A DNA stretch of 64,000 nucleotides from JBKEAJ01 sp047975005 (GTDB lineage: Bacteria; Bacteroidota; Bacteroidia; Bacteroidales; Prolixibacteraceae). The stretch is taken from positions 3,194 through 67,193 of the forward strand of contig JBKECW010000034.1 in assembly GCA_047975005.1 (NCBI GenBank). The letters run 5' to 3'. This document shows positions 36,073-45,456 of the stretch, one piece after another. The stretch's first letter is position 1. Every line of letters starts with the position of its first letter. Made by a program: the position numbers and the translations under genes. Below the pieces are notes generated by a model. It was given only the letters and a program-made list of their open reading frames with translations, was not told the origin of the DNA and searched no databases.

Positions 36073-37140
36073 CTATGCATTTATATTCTCTGCAATCCAA
36101 TCACCGACTTCCGAGGTAGAGTACGCCTTCCCGTCTCCCGAAATATCCTCAGTCACAATACCTTGTTCTAATGAATGGTTAACAGCATCTCGGATCATTC
36201 GCCCTTCCTCTTCGAGCTTGAAAGCATATTCAAACATCATTGCTGCCGACAGTATTGTAGCTACCGGGTTTGCTATATTTTTGCCTGCTGCTTGTGGATA
36301 CGAGCCGTGTATAGGCTCGAAAACCGAAGTGTGTATACCTATTGAAGCGGAAGGCAACAAGCCAAGCGAGCCTGTGATAACGCTAGCTTCGTCTGTGAGT
36401 ATATCTCCAAACATGTTTTCTGTTACCATAACATCAAACTTCTTAGGCCACTGAACAATCTGCATTGCGGCATTGTCAACAAACATAAACTCTGTCTCAA
36501 TATCTGGATACGAACCTTTGATTTCTTGCGTTGTTTCTCTCCACAGTCTAGATGTTGCAAGAACATTAGCCTTGTCTACTACCGTGAGTTTTTTATTTCT
36601 TTGTCCTGCAAATTCGTATGCCAGTTTTAAGATTCTTCTAATTTCGTCTTTTGTGTAGGTACAGCTGTCGAATGCCGCATTGCCATCTTCGCTGCGTCCC
36701 TGAGGCTGTCCAAAATAAATTCCTCCTGTAAGCTCGCGTATACAAATAAAATCTGCTCCTTCAACAAGTTCTTTCTTCAGTGGTGATTTATGAAGCAATG
36801 AGGGGAAGGTTGCAATAGGACGAATATTGGCATACAATCCCAGCTCCTTTCGCATTTTAAGTAGGCCCTGCTCGGGTCTTACTTTGGCGTTGGGGTTGTT
36901 GTCAAACTTTGGATCTCCGATAGCTCCAAAAAGTACAGCATCAGAGGCCATACATATGTCGTGGGTTTCTTTAGGATAAGGATCGCCCACTTCATCAATA
37001 GCTATTGCTCCTGTCAAGGCGGTCTTATACGACAACTCGTGTCCTTTCTTATCGCATACTATTTTTACTACTTTCAGAGCCTGTTCGACTATTTCGGGAC
37101 CTATGCCGTCACCTGGCAATACAGCAATATTTAGTTTCAT
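36073..37140 (-). CDS. leuB: 3-isopropylmalate dehydrogenase
   Basis: 355 residues, ATG start. Isocitrate/isopropylmalate dehydrogenase fold: 'AVLPGDGIGPEIVEQALKVV', 'VLFGAIGDPKFD', 'RPEQGLLKMRKELGLYANIRP', 'RELTGGIYFGQPQGR', 'VTENMFGDILTDEASVI' and 'PIHGSYPQAAGKNIANPVATI'. The leucine-type residues around 'PEQGLLKMRKELGLYANIRP' separate it from IDH and TTUDH. It is alone here, without leuA/C/D, and has a ~160-base leader with a possible micro-ORF. Confidence 0.96.
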   Translation of the reverse strand: MKLNIAVLPGDGIGPEIVEQALKVVKIVCDKKGHELSYKTALTGAIAIDEVGDPYPKETHDICMASDAVLFGAIGDPKFDNNPNAKVRPEQGLLKMRKELGLYANIRPIATFPSLLHKSPLKKELVEGADFICIRELTGGIYFGQPQGRSEDGNAAFDSCTYTKDEIRRILKLAYEFAGQRNKKLTVVDKANVLATSRLWRETTQEIKGSYPDIETEFMFVDNAAMQIVQWPKKFDVMVTENMFGDILTDEASVITGSLGLLPSASIGIHTSVFEPIHGSYPQAAGKNIANPVATILSAAMMFEYAFKLEEEGRMIRDAVNHSLEQGIVTEDISGDGKAYSTSEVGDWIAENINA

Positions 37141-37208
37141 CTGTTTATATTTTGTTTTTTTTAGTCGCTACTGTCTTATCGGCAGACGGTTATATTTTGA
37201 CAAAAGCT

Positions 37209-37298
37209 TTATTTTTTTTTCGCTTCACTGTACAACAGCTCATTAGGGCAATCAGTTTGAGACTCTGATACAGTGCTTTGATTTTTTAATTTATTCAT
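37209..37298 (-). CDS. Possible 29-residue upstream ORF in the leuB leader
   Basis: ATG 37298, TAA 37209. It begins 7 bases after an exact -7 box and ends 68 bases before the leuB ATG. The product (starts MNKLKNQSTV, ends SEAKKK) is hydrophilic with only three Leu, so it is not a classical leucine attenuator peptide. Evidence is position only. Confidence 0.3.
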   Translation of the reverse strand: MNKLKNQSTVSESQTDCPNELLYSEAKKK

Positions 37299-37305
37299 TG
37301 CGCTA

Positions 37306-37313
37306 CAAATGTA
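37306..37313 (-). promoter_or_regulatory. -7 box upstream of leuB
   Basis: TACATTTG on the - strand, exact. Predicted start near 37298, giving a leader of ~158 bases to leuB and a leaderless start for the micro-ORF. Confidence 0.5.
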
Positions 37314-37346
37314 ATCAAATATGCCTTACCGAACGATTAATCTATG

Positions 37347-39707
37347 CTACAAGTCCATTTTATCAAAAATAAGGAAGCCGAAGTTCAATCCCACAAATAT
37401 CTGATTATTGCTTTCAGGACAGTAGTCGAGAGATAAACTTATGGGACCAAAGGTGGTATTGTACACCACCGCAGAAGAAAGCAAATATCTTATATTGCTC
37501 AACGGATCTATTATCTTATTTTTTGCGTTCACATACGAGTCTGCACTACCTATATCAAGAGGCGGCTCTACCGAGGAGTAGAAGCCTTCTTCCACCTCTA
37601 CATAAGGTGCGAATACATACCCTTCGGCTCTGACATCAAAGCTCTCGTTAATAGAATATATATACCTTAGTCCTGTTGACAAGTAGTTATTGCTTCGAAA
37701 ATCATTATTAAACATTATTTGGCTTGTTGGAGTTGGAGCAAATGCATGCGAGTACATATTGGTAGCACTCAGCGTTGCAAATGCCTGGTTTAATGTAAGT
37801 AGACCCTCAAAGAACAAACCTATTGTGTTTCGCTTAGAGACGGGAAAGTATTTGTCTTTCATTATATATGCCGACAGGACATTATGAACTTGTGAAACAT
37901 CATTGGCTACAACGCTCGAAGCTCCTGGCGTAAAGTATTCTCTGCCGTGTCCGATTCTTGCTTTTACCAGGGTCTCACCTCCTGTTTTGGAATACTGCAA
38001 TCTTTCTTTATTTACTCTTCTGTATGCCGCATTGACGGCATACAGGGTGAACCTGGTTCTTTCGGGAGTAATACTTATGTTTGAATTATTAGACATAAAC
38101 TGGTCTGCATAAGTAACCGATATGTTTGGTTCGAGCGTTATAGAGCTTTTCCTTGTTGTGGGAAGTCCCATTTTAACACCTGCATAAAACTGTCGTTTCT
38201 GAGAATCAAACTTCCCGGATGAGCTAGACAAAAAATCAGATACAAGAACATTCTTGTATGTTAGAGAATGAATCCTTATTTGAGGTTTCAGATAGAACTT
38301 CCTTTTTGAAGGGAGTTCTATAATACTTGCTATAGACAGGCTATTGTAAAACTGACCCAAATCTAATGCTAATTTAAAATAATAAGGATTACTTCCACTA
38401 AATAAGCTATAATCGCCACTAATATACATTTGATTTGCAGGCAAGGTCGACAAATGCCCTCCAATATTAAATTGAAAGGGTTGCTCTTTCTCAACATACA
38501 GGTCAATGTCAAAATAGCCAGACTTGCGATTATACTTTAGCAGCGGACGAAGGTCTTTTACCATTGGCTCTGCAAATAGCCTGTAGTATCCTTTGGTAAA
38601 ATCAGACATATTGAATATTTCATTATCTGTCTTTACTATTTTGTACATATAATTAATCTCCTGAGGGTCTTCAATCCCCCTAATAACCAGATTATCAAAT
38701 TCCAGTTTAGGTCTTAACGAGTTGAACATCCCCCTGTCCATTTCATGTTCTATTACACTTTCCTGCCTTAGTTTGCCCAGAAGCAACATACTATCAATAA
38801 ATTTCTCTGCTGTTTTATAGCCTTCATTATATGCAGAGTCAACATTGCTAAAATCAAGAAGACTGTAGGTGCTCATGTCTGTGTGAAGTATAATACCCTT
38901 ATCGTTGGGAATATTTAGATTATCGCCTCTCATCAATACTGTCTCCAACTGGTGATATACGTCATTTCTTCTCACCTCAGTTGTCAACGATGTTACTTTA
39001 TGGGCGACGGTATAGCTCGGAGAAAATTCATCCATAATAACATCAGCAGGCAGATTATTCATTATTCCACCATCAAAATATAGGGAGTCTTCTATTTCAA
39101 CCGCTTTAAAAACAATTGGAAATGCCATTGACGCTCTGATAGAATAACCCAAATCTCCTTTTTTAAATACCTTCGTTTTATTTTTAGCATAGATATTTGT
39201 GCCAATGCAACGAAATGGTACAAACAAGTTGTTAAAGTTGCCTCTCGCATAAGCATTGGCGCTTGCAAATATTCCGTTAAGTTCAAGGTTAATTGGGCTT
39301 TCTGGTATGAAGTTGGTTGGCAATACAAACTTCAGTTTTTCATCTTCTCCTTTTTGAACGCCAAGACTTATAATTGTTGGAGTTCGCTCCATAAGCGAAT
39401 AATACTTATACTCTTCTAAAATATCTCCTCTCAATAAAGACGAAATTTTATCTGAAGTAATCACATCGATCATTTCATCGGGACTATACCCCGATGCATA
39501 AAGGCCTCCTACTATGGCGCCTATTGATGTTCCTCCGATATAGTCTATAGGAACCCCTTTATCCTCAAAGGCCTGCAAAAAGCCAATATGAGCCATCCCC
39601 TTAGCACCTCCTCCCCCAAGAGCCACGCCAATACTTTGGGCGTTGGTATTTATATGTAGTACCGTAAGAAGCATTATTGCTCCTAGAAAACTTGTAAATT
39701 TTGTCAC
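37347..39707 (-). CDS. Patatin-like phospholipase fused to an Omp85-type outer-membrane barrel (PlpD-like)
   Basis: 786 residues, starting at GTG 39707, which gives a normal signal peptide ('MTKFTSFLGAIMLLTVLHINTNAQ'); the ATG 11 codons later would remove its charged start. Residues ~25-300 are patatin: oxyanion 'GGGGAKGMAHIGFL', nucleophile 'GGTSIGAIVGG' (GxSxG), and 'DGGIMNNLPADV' with the catalytic Asp. A POTRA-like segment (~310-395) and a ~390-residue barrel ending in 'NQIFVGLNFGFLIFDKMDL' follow. This is a type Vd-like secretion layout, in which the lipase is exposed through its own barrel. Confidence 0.93.
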   Translation of the reverse strand: MTKFTSFLGAIMLLTVLHINTNAQSIGVALGGGGAKGMAHIGFLQAFEDKGVPIDYIGGTSIGAIVGGLYASGYSPDEMIDVITSDKISSLLRGDILEEYKYYSLMERTPTIISLGVQKGEDEKLKFVLPTNFIPESPINLELNGIFASANAYARGNFNNLFVPFRCIGTNIYAKNKTKVFKKGDLGYSIRASMAFPIVFKAVEIEDSLYFDGGIMNNLPADVIMDEFSPSYTVAHKVTSLTTEVRRNDVYHQLETVLMRGDNLNIPNDKGIILHTDMSTYSLLDFSNVDSAYNEGYKTAEKFIDSMLLLGKLRQESVIEHEMDRGMFNSLRPKLEFDNLVIRGIEDPQEINYMYKIVKTDNEIFNMSDFTKGYYRLFAEPMVKDLRPLLKYNRKSGYFDIDLYVEKEQPFQFNIGGHLSTLPANQMYISGDYSLFSGSNPYYFKLALDLGQFYNSLSIASIIELPSKRKFYLKPQIRIHSLTYKNVLVSDFLSSSSGKFDSQKRQFYAGVKMGLPTTRKSSITLEPNISVTYADQFMSNNSNISITPERTRFTLYAVNAAYRRVNKERLQYSKTGGETLVKARIGHGREYFTPGASSVVANDVSQVHNVLSAYIMKDKYFPVSKRNTIGLFFEGLLTLNQAFATLSATNMYSHAFAPTPTSQIMFNNDFRSNNYLSTGLRYIYSINESFDVRAEGYVFAPYVEVEEGFYSSVEPPLDIGSADSYVNAKNKIIDPLSNIRYLLSSAVVYNTTFGPISLSLDYCPESNNQIFVGLNFGFLIFDKMDL

Positions 39708-39825
39708 TCTAAAACATTTAAAGAATTAAGTTATAACTCCTATTTGCGATAAAAATAATCAATAATATCATTCCCCTCCAAAACATTATTTATGTTTCTC
39801 TTTTCAATCTTGATTTATTTGTACT

Positions 39826-39833
39826 ACATTTGA
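39826..39833 (+). promoter_or_regulatory. -7 box upstream of korA
   Basis: TACATTTG, exact; predicted start near 39840 and a leader of about 67 bases. No good -33 match at normal spacing. Confidence 0.5.
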
Positions 39834-39906
39834 GCCATAATTAACCCACACGAAACATATAATTAGTATTCATGCTTCGTGTTTTTAACCATTTTATTGA
39901 ACACCT

Positions 39907-41745
39907 ATGAGAAATGAAAAAACTCATATTGTAGAAAAAGTTGCTATCCGATTCTCCGGAGACTCTGGCGACGGAATGCAGCTTGTTGGTTCTATTTTTT
40001 CCGACATCTCTGCAATACAGGGAAATGACATTGCTACATTCCCAGATTTCCCTTCCGAAATTAGGGCTCCGCAAGGTACAATTGGAGGAGTATCAGGATT
40101 TCAGGTACATTTTGGCAATGTCTCTATCTCAAACCCAGGAGACATGGCAGACGTATTGATTGCTATGAATCCGGCATCTCTGAAAGCAAACATTAATTAT
40201 TTAATGCCTCATTGTACAATTATCTGCGACAATGACTCTTTCACAGATAAGAACTGCGAAAAGGCAGGATTCAACACCAACGACCCATTCAAAGAGCTGG
40301 GCATTCCAGAAGACAGGGTAGTCAGAGTACCAGCCACCTCTCTCACAAAGTCAACACTAAAAGAGTTTGAGGCAGACAATAAGACTATCGGCAAAAGCAA
40401 AAACATGCTTATTCTGGGGCTTATATGTTGGATGTATGACAGGAATATGTCCTCTGTAAAAAAGGCAATAGCAAGCAAGTTTAAATCTAAGCCGAAAGTA
40501 GCCGAACTCAACATCGCAACGCTAGATGCCGGCTACAACTTTGGCATGAATACACATGCTACTATGCCACAATTCATGGTGCATCCCGCCAAGATTGCCG
40601 CAGGAAAATATAGAACGATGCAAGGTAATAAGGCAACAGCATGGGGACTAATGGCGGCAGCAGAGAAAGCCGGGCTAGACCTCTTTTTGGGGTCCTACCC
40701 TATAACCCCTGCAACAGATATACTGCAAGAACTTGCTAAGCACAAGTCGCTTGGTGTCAAAACATTCCAAGCAGAAGACGAGATAGCCGGCATTTGCACT
40801 TCAATAGGCGCATCCTTTGCCGGCAAGTTAGCTGCAACGTCTACGTCAGGACCCGGACTAGCGCTAAAGTCTGAAGCAATAGGTCTGGCAATAATGGCAG
40901 AATTGCCATTGGTGATAGTCAATGTACAAAGGGGTGGACCATCTACGGGACTACCTACTAAAACTGAACAAAGTGACCTACACCAAGCCCTATACGGAAG
41001 AAATGGGGAATCACCACTTATAGTTATTGCAGCAAGTTCTCCTTCCGATTGTTTTTGGTATGCTTTCATGGCATCCAAGCTGTCGCTAGAACACATGACT
41101 CCTGTTATACTACTAACAGATGGTTATTTGGGCAACGGAAGCGAGCCTTGGAAAATAGTAAAAATGAGTGAACTGCCTGACATTAAACCCAAAATAGCAA
41201 AGAATTCTGATAACTTCAGTGCATATAAACGTACCGACGACACGCTGGCACGCGAATGGGCATTTCCTGGCATGAAGGGTTTTGAGCACAGAATTGGAGG
41301 ACTTGAGAAAGACGAGACCGGATGTGTGAGCCACAATCCTCAGAATCACCAAAAGATGTCAGATATTAGACAAGCCAAGGTGGACAGGGTACAAGAAGCA
41401 GTCCCAGACGTGGAAGTACTGGGCGACAAAGATGCCGATCTGTTAGTTATTGGCTGGGGAGGAACATACGGACACCTCATCGATACAATAGAGTATATGC
41501 ACAAGCAGAATAAAAAAATTGCATATGCACATTTCAACTATATAAGCCCACTACCAAAAAATACGGCAGAGGTGTTAGCTTCGTACAAAAAGATTGTTGT
41601 ATGCGAGCTTAACAATGGGCAATTTGCATCGTATCTCAGAGACAAAGTACCAGGTAACGAATACCTACAATACAACAAATTGCAGGGATTACCATTTACA
41701 GTACACGAGTTAGTAGAACATTTCAATCAATTACTTGAAGATTAA
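39907..41745 (+). CDS. korA: 2-oxoglutarate:ferredoxin oxidoreductase, alpha subunit (gamma-alpha fusion)
   Basis: 612 residues, ATG start. Residues ~10-190 are the gamma domain ('RFSGDSGDGMQLVGSIFSDI'), the remainder the alpha domain ('LFLGSYPITPATDILQELA', 'ATSTSGPGLALKSEAIGLAI', 'RGGPSTGLPTKTEQSDLHQALYG'). With KorB it oxidises 2-oxoglutarate to succinyl-CoA while reducing ferredoxin, or runs in reverse in reductive branches of anaerobes. Its stop is 4 bases before korB. Other 2-oxoacid substrates are possible in this family. Confidence 0.95.
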   Translation: MRNEKTHIVEKVAIRFSGDSGDGMQLVGSIFSDISAIQGNDIATFPDFPSEIRAPQGTIGGVSGFQVHFGNVSISNPGDMADVLIAMNPASLKANINYLMPHCTIICDNDSFTDKNCEKAGFNTNDPFKELGIPEDRVVRVPATSLTKSTLKEFEADNKTIGKSKNMLILGLICWMYDRNMSSVKKAIASKFKSKPKVAELNIATLDAGYNFGMNTHATMPQFMVHPAKIAAGKYRTMQGNKATAWGLMAAAEKAGLDLFLGSYPITPATDILQELAKHKSLGVKTFQAEDEIAGICTSIGASFAGKLAATSTSGPGLALKSEAIGLAIMAELPLVIVNVQRGGPSTGLPTKTEQSDLHQALYGRNGESPLIVIAASSPSDCFWYAFMASKLSLEHMTPVILLTDGYLGNGSEPWKIVKMSELPDIKPKIAKNSDNFSAYKRTDDTLAREWAFPGMKGFEHRIGGLEKDETGCVSHNPQNHQKMSDIRQAKVDRVQEAVPDVEVLGDKDADLLVIGWGGTYGHLIDTIEYMHKQNKKIAYAHFNYISPLPKNTAEVLASYKKIVVCELNNGQFASYLRDKVPGNEYLQYNKLQGLPFTVHELVEHFNQLLED

Positions 41746-41749
41746 GCAT

Positions 41750-42769
41750 ATGTCAGACACAAAATACACATTCAAAGATTTCAAAAGCGACAATGAAGTA
41801 CGCTGGTGTCCCGGATGCGGAGACTACGGAATTTTAACTGCTGTACAACGTGCTATGGCAGAGTTAGAAGATATAGAACACGAAAATCATGCTGTTATTT
41901 CCGGCATTGGTTGTAGCTCTCGTTTTCCATATTATATGAACACCTTCGGTTTTCACACTATTCATGGTAGAGCTGCTGCAATTGCATCAGGGGTAAAATG
42001 CGCAAATCCTAAGCTAATGGTGTGGCAAATATCTGGTGATGGTGACGCTATGGCAATCGGAGGGAATCATTTCATTCATGCAATACGTAGGAATATTGAT
42101 ATGAATATGATTGTTTTTAACAACAAAATATACGGGCTTACGAAGGGACAGTATTCTCCTACATCCGACAGAGGCAGCGTAACAAAAACGTCTCCCTTTG
42201 GCACAGTAGAAAACTCTTTTAATGTTGGACAACTAGTTCTCGGAGCCGGAGGGACATTCTTTGCAAGAACTATGGATGTAAACCTCAAGCACAACCAAAA
42301 GATGTGCCTAGAAGCGGCTAAATTTAAAGGGGCTGCAATTGTCGAGGTACTTCAAAACTGCGTTATATTCAACGATGGAATCCATTTTGAGATTACTAAG
42401 TCTGAGAACAAAAAGGACAAGCAGTTATTTTTGGAGCACGATAAGCCTATGATTTATGGCGAGAATAATAATTTGGGACTAATGCTAGACAGGAAGGGAA
42501 AAATTGTTTCTGTTGAGATAGGGAAAGACGGCATAACCGAAGCCGATATCTTGGTGCATGACGCTCATTGCGAGGACTCTCATATCCACAATCATTTAAT
42601 AAATATGGCGCTCCCAGATTTCCCAATAGCTTTTGGGGTAATAAGGGCGACAAAATCGCCATCTTATGACCAATGTATGGAGGAACAAGCAAATGAGATA
42701 GCTCACAAGAGCAAGATACACAACATGGATGAGCTGATGAATGCAGGAGACACATGGACTGTTGAATAG
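41750..42769 (+). CDS. korB: 2-oxoglutarate:ferredoxin oxidoreductase, beta subunit
   Basis: 339 residues from ATG 41750 (an earlier TTG would overlap korA). TPP and cluster features: 'RWCPGCGDYGILTAVQRAM', 'SGIGCSSRFPYYMNTFGFH', 'HGRAAAIASGVKCANP', 'GDGDAMAIGGNHFIHAIRRN' and 'NNKIYGLTKGQYSPTS'. It binds thiamine diphosphate and transfers electrons to ferredoxin. Second gene of the korAB pair; convergent with murI. Confidence 0.95.
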   Translation: MSDTKYTFKDFKSDNEVRWCPGCGDYGILTAVQRAMAELEDIEHENHAVISGIGCSSRFPYYMNTFGFHTIHGRAAAIASGVKCANPKLMVWQISGDGDAMAIGGNHFIHAIRRNIDMNMIVFNNKIYGLTKGQYSPTSDRGSVTKTSPFGTVENSFNVGQLVLGAGGTFFARTMDVNLKHNQKMCLEAAKFKGAAIVEVLQNCVIFNDGIHFEITKSENKKDKQLFLEHDKPMIYGENNNLGLMLDRKGKIVSVEIGKDGITEADILVHDAHCEDSHIHNHLINMALPDFPIAFGVIRATKSPSYDQCMEEQANEIAHKSKIHNMDELMNAGDTWTVE

Positions 42770-42783
42770 AATATTTTAGTCTA

Positions 42784-43614
42784 TCACAAATGTATTGTAG
42801 CAGCCGTTATTGGGGAAGCCCAAAAACGGCTGCCTTTTTTTGCAAACTCCTTATTGTCCTCCGTGGTTAAGAATCTCATACTACCTCCTCTTGATATTCT
42901 TTTTTCCATTTGCGGATGTCTTTGCAGGTAGTCTTGGAGCCTCTCTGCAACCAACGCAGCCTGATTCATCAAACTAACTCTGCTTGGCAAAAACTTCTTA
43001 ATCTGTTCTTTTATTAGAGGATAGTGAGTACAAGCCAGTATTATCAGGTCTATATCGACATCTTTAGCCAATAATTCTTCAACTTTTGATTTTATGAAAG
43101 GTAGTGATGCGGGATTCAGCTCTTCTCCGTTTTCTATAATCGGAACCCACATGGGACAGTCTTGTTGCGACACATGCGTTATCTTTCCTCCAGACCATTT
43201 AGTCAGTTCAATAGGGTACGAATTTGAGTTTATCGTCCCTGTGGTTCCTAAGACTCCGACATGTCCTGTTGTCGACAATTCTCCTGCTTTTTCAACTGCG
43301 GGTCTAATCACTCCAAGCACTCTATTGTCGGGTGCAATATTAGGCAGATCTGTTTGTTGTATTGAACGGAGTGCCTTTGCCGATGCAGTGTTGCACGCAA
43401 GAATCGTAAGAGGAGATCCTTCTTTAAAGAGGTATCTAACAGCGTCTAGGGTATATCTATAAACGACTTCATAGGATCGTGTCCCATATGGAGCCCTAGC
43501 ATTATCTCCCACATACATATAGTCGTACTCGGGAAGCAGGCGATATATTTCTTTTAACACTGTTAGCCCGCCATAACCTGAGTCAAAGATTGATATAGGA
43601 GAATAATTTGCCAT
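42784..43614 (-). CDS. murI: Glutamate racemase
   Basis: 276 residues, ATG start. The two catalytic Cys are in 'LAC-NTASA' and 'LACTHYPLI', with 'FDSGYGGLTVLKEI', 'GDNARAPYGTRS' and 'GTTGTINSNSY' also conserved. It makes D-glutamate for peptidoglycan. It lies after the ompH-like genes as in other Bacteroidales, but a terminator-like hairpin separates it from them. Confidence 0.97.
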   Translation of the reverse strand: MANYSPISIFDSGYGGLTVLKEIYRLLPEYDYMYVGDNARAPYGTRSYEVVYRYTLDAVRYLFKEGSPLTILACNTASAKALRSIQQTDLPNIAPDNRVLGVIRPAVEKAGELSTTGHVGVLGTTGTINSNSYPIELTKWSGGKITHVSQQDCPMWVPIIENGEELNPASLPFIKSKVEELLAKDVDIDLIILACTHYPLIKEQIKKFLPSRVSLMNQAALVAERLQDYLQRHPQMEKRISRGGSMRFLTTEDNKEFAKKGSRFWASPITAATIHL

Positions 43615-43633
43615 ATCCTAGTTTCTTTATATT

Positions 43634-43670
43634 AAAAAAAAAGCCACAAAGTAACACTTCGCGGCTTTTT
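43634..43670 (-). terminator. Terminator-like hairpin between the ompH genes and murI
   Basis: On the - strand, an imperfect stem GCCGCGAAG/CTTTGTGGC flanked by A-run and T-run (T9 over 43642-43634). It would end or attenuate the ompH transcript before murI. Confidence 0.7.
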
Positions 43671-43689
43671 CAATAATATTTCTTTTCTA

Positions 43690-44199
43690 CTATATTCCAA
43701 GATGTTTTTTTGCCAACGGAAGTACATCTACACTATTCTTACCTTTATATAATATAGTGTTCGAACTGATATCAAAAATGTAAAGAAGCCCTTGTGCTTC
43801 GCCAACTGCCTCTACTGCTCCTCTTGCTTTTTCAATTAGAGGAGTCATTATATCAGCTTCTTTCTTCTGGATTTGTTGTTGGGCAGAAGCCTGAAATGCT
43901 TGCAATCTCTGATTCAAGTCGTTTATTTCGCCTTCTTTTGATGCTTTTATATCTTCGTTGACATCAGCACCTTGCATATACTTCTGATACTCTTCAAATT
44001 TTGCTTGTGCTTCCTTCTGTATTGCGCCCATTTGGTCTTCCAAGCCTTTAACAAATTTATTGTAGCCTTCCTCTGCGGCTGTTCTTTCAGGCATTGCTTG
44101 CACTAGCTCTGCAAAGTTTATATGACCGAACTTTTGAGCATTTACTGAAGATGCTCCTATGCAGCTTATAACTGCAACTAATATGAATAACCTTTTCAT
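43690..44199 (-). CDS. OmpH/Skp-family periplasmic chaperone, copy 3
   Basis: 169 residues with a signal peptide ('LFILVAVISCIGASSVNAQ'). 'KFGHINFAELVQAMPERTAAE' is the core strand, then a long coiled coil (~45-125), then 'GLLYIFDISSNTILYKGKNSVDVLPLAKKHLGI'. Skp-type trimers hold unfolded outer-membrane proteins on their way to BamA. Most similar to the preceding copy. Confidence 0.93.
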   Translation of the reverse strand: MKRLFILVAVISCIGASSVNAQKFGHINFAELVQAMPERTAAEEGYNKFVKGLEDQMGAIQKEAQAKFEEYQKYMQGADVNEDIKASKEGEINDLNQRLQAFQASAQQQIQKKEADIMTPLIEKARGAVEAVGEAQGLLYIFDISSNTILYKGKNSVDVLPLAKKHLGI

Positions 44200-44290
44200 G
44201 TGTTTATATTTTATTTTTTACCAAGAGAGTCATCCTTGTGTGAAGGAACTTATCTTATGACTCATAATGTATTTCGTTTCCTATTTTTAT

Positions 44291-44806
44291 TTATAATCCT
44301 AGTTTACTTTTTACCTTTGGCAACAAGTCTATACTTTCTGCAGAGTGGTACATTAAAACTTGGTTGCTGGTGTCAAATACAATATCCATATTCATCTCTT
44401 CAGCAACGGCATCTACAGCATCTTGCGCTTTTTTTATGATTGGATTTAATAACTTCACTTGCTCTTGTTGCAAGCTACGTTGAGCATTCTGTGAGAAAGT
44501 CTGTATTTGGTTCATTTTGGATTGCAAATCGTCTTCCTTCGAGCTTTTAATAGGCTCTGACCAAGTGTTCACATTCTTTTCATATTCAGCAAGCTTTGCT
44601 TGATACTCAGATTGTAAACTCTTCATCTCCTGCTCTAGCTCCGAACTGAGTTTCTGCATTGATTTCTGAGCTTCGACTCTCTCTGGCATCAGCTCCACAA
44701 TGGCAGCTATGTCGATATGTCCAAACTTTCCTTGTGCAAAGGTGCTAAAGCTACAAAACATTAACACTACTACGCACAGAATCTTTGTAATCTTTTTCAT
44801 TTCCAT
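44291..44806 (-). CDS. OmpH/Skp-family periplasmic chaperone, copy 2
   Basis: 171 residues from ATG 44806 ('MEMKKITKILCVVV'); the longer frame from 44854 would run into the upstream gene and spoil the signal peptide. ATG 44800 is equally possible. Core 'GKFGHIDIAAIVELMPERVEAQ', coiled coil ~45-130, C-terminal 'MNMDIVFDTSNQVLMYHSAESIDLLPKVKSKLGL'. Same role as its neighbours. Confidence 0.92.
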   Translation of the reverse strand: MEMKKITKILCVVVLMFCSFSTFAQGKFGHIDIAAIVELMPERVEAQKSMQKLSSELEQEMKSLQSEYQAKLAEYEKNVNTWSEPIKSSKEDDLQSKMNQIQTFSQNAQRSLQQEQVKLLNPIIKKAQDAVDAVAEEMNMDIVFDTSNQVLMYHSAESIDLLPKVKSKLGL

Positions 44807-44822
44807 ATATTCAATTCTATTT

Positions 44823-45335
44823 TTATTTATAACCCATCTCTTTGAGTACATCATCGCTTATATCGTAACGAGGGTCTGAATACAGCAATGATACTCCGGA
44901 CGCTTTGTCGAATACCATTCCGTAGCTACCTTTTTTAGACACTGTCTCGATTGCTCTATAGACTTCTTTCTGAATTGGATCTACCAAATCCTGACGTTTT
45001 TTAAATAAAAGTCCGTTTTCTCCGAAGTACTCTTTTTGCTTCTGTTTTAGTTCTTTCTCTTTAGTAACAATAACGTCCTCGCGTTTCTTCTTCATGTCTG
45101 CAGAAAGCAATACAGACTCTGCTCTATAGTCCTTATAAATCTTATCGAGCTCATTACTCATTGCCTCTAACTCCTTCTGATACTGTCTTGAAATCTGATC
45201 CAGTTGGTCTTGAGCCGCTTTGAATGTTGGAATATTTGCCAACACATATTCAGTATCAATATATGCCATTTTCTGTGCCTGTGCGGGCAATATGGCAAGC
45301 AACACAAGTGCTATGCTTACTAATATATTTCTCAT
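44823..45335 (-). CDS. OmpH/Skp-family periplasmic chaperone, copy 1
   Basis: 170 residues with a signal peptide ('ILVSIALVLLAILPAQAQ'). Core 'KMAYIDTEYVLANIPTFKAAQ' followed by a charged coiled coil with a predicted central kink ('YFGENGLLFKKRQDL') and 'GSYGMVFDKASGVSLLYSDPRYDISDDVLKEMGYK'. It is the copy nearest bamA and differs most from the other two. Preceded by a hairpin leader and an own -7 box. Confidence 0.93.
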   Translation of the reverse strand: MRNILVSIALVLLAILPAQAQKMAYIDTEYVLANIPTFKAAQDQLDQISRQYQKELEAMSNELDKIYKDYRAESVLLSADMKKKREDVIVTKEKELKQKQKEYFGENGLLFKKRQDLVDPIQKEVYRAIETVSKKGSYGMVFDKASGVSLLYSDPRYDISDDVLKEMGYK

Positions 45336-45376
45336 TGTTTTAAAATTTACTGGTTTTCTAACAACTTACTCTATAC

Positions 45377-45439
45377 AGAGAATACAAGATATCATTACTT
45401 TTGCATTCTCTCATTTTTAATGTTTACGCCACAAAAATA
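45377..45439 (-). promoter_or_regulatory. Promoter and leader hairpin between bamA and ompH copy 1
   Basis: TATTTTTG on the - strand (45439-45432) is an exact -7 box 18 bases past the bamA stop. In the leader an 11-base stem with one mismatch pairs AGAGAATGCAA (45411-45401) with TTGTATTCTCT (45387-45377). This would give the chaperones a level separate from bamA. Confidence 0.5.
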
Positions 45440-45456
45440 CAATTAATAAATTAAAT

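Noticed and set aside
44807..44854. Longer N-terminus for ompH copy 2
   Set aside because: It would overlap the upstream gene and bury the signal peptide behind 16 extra residues.
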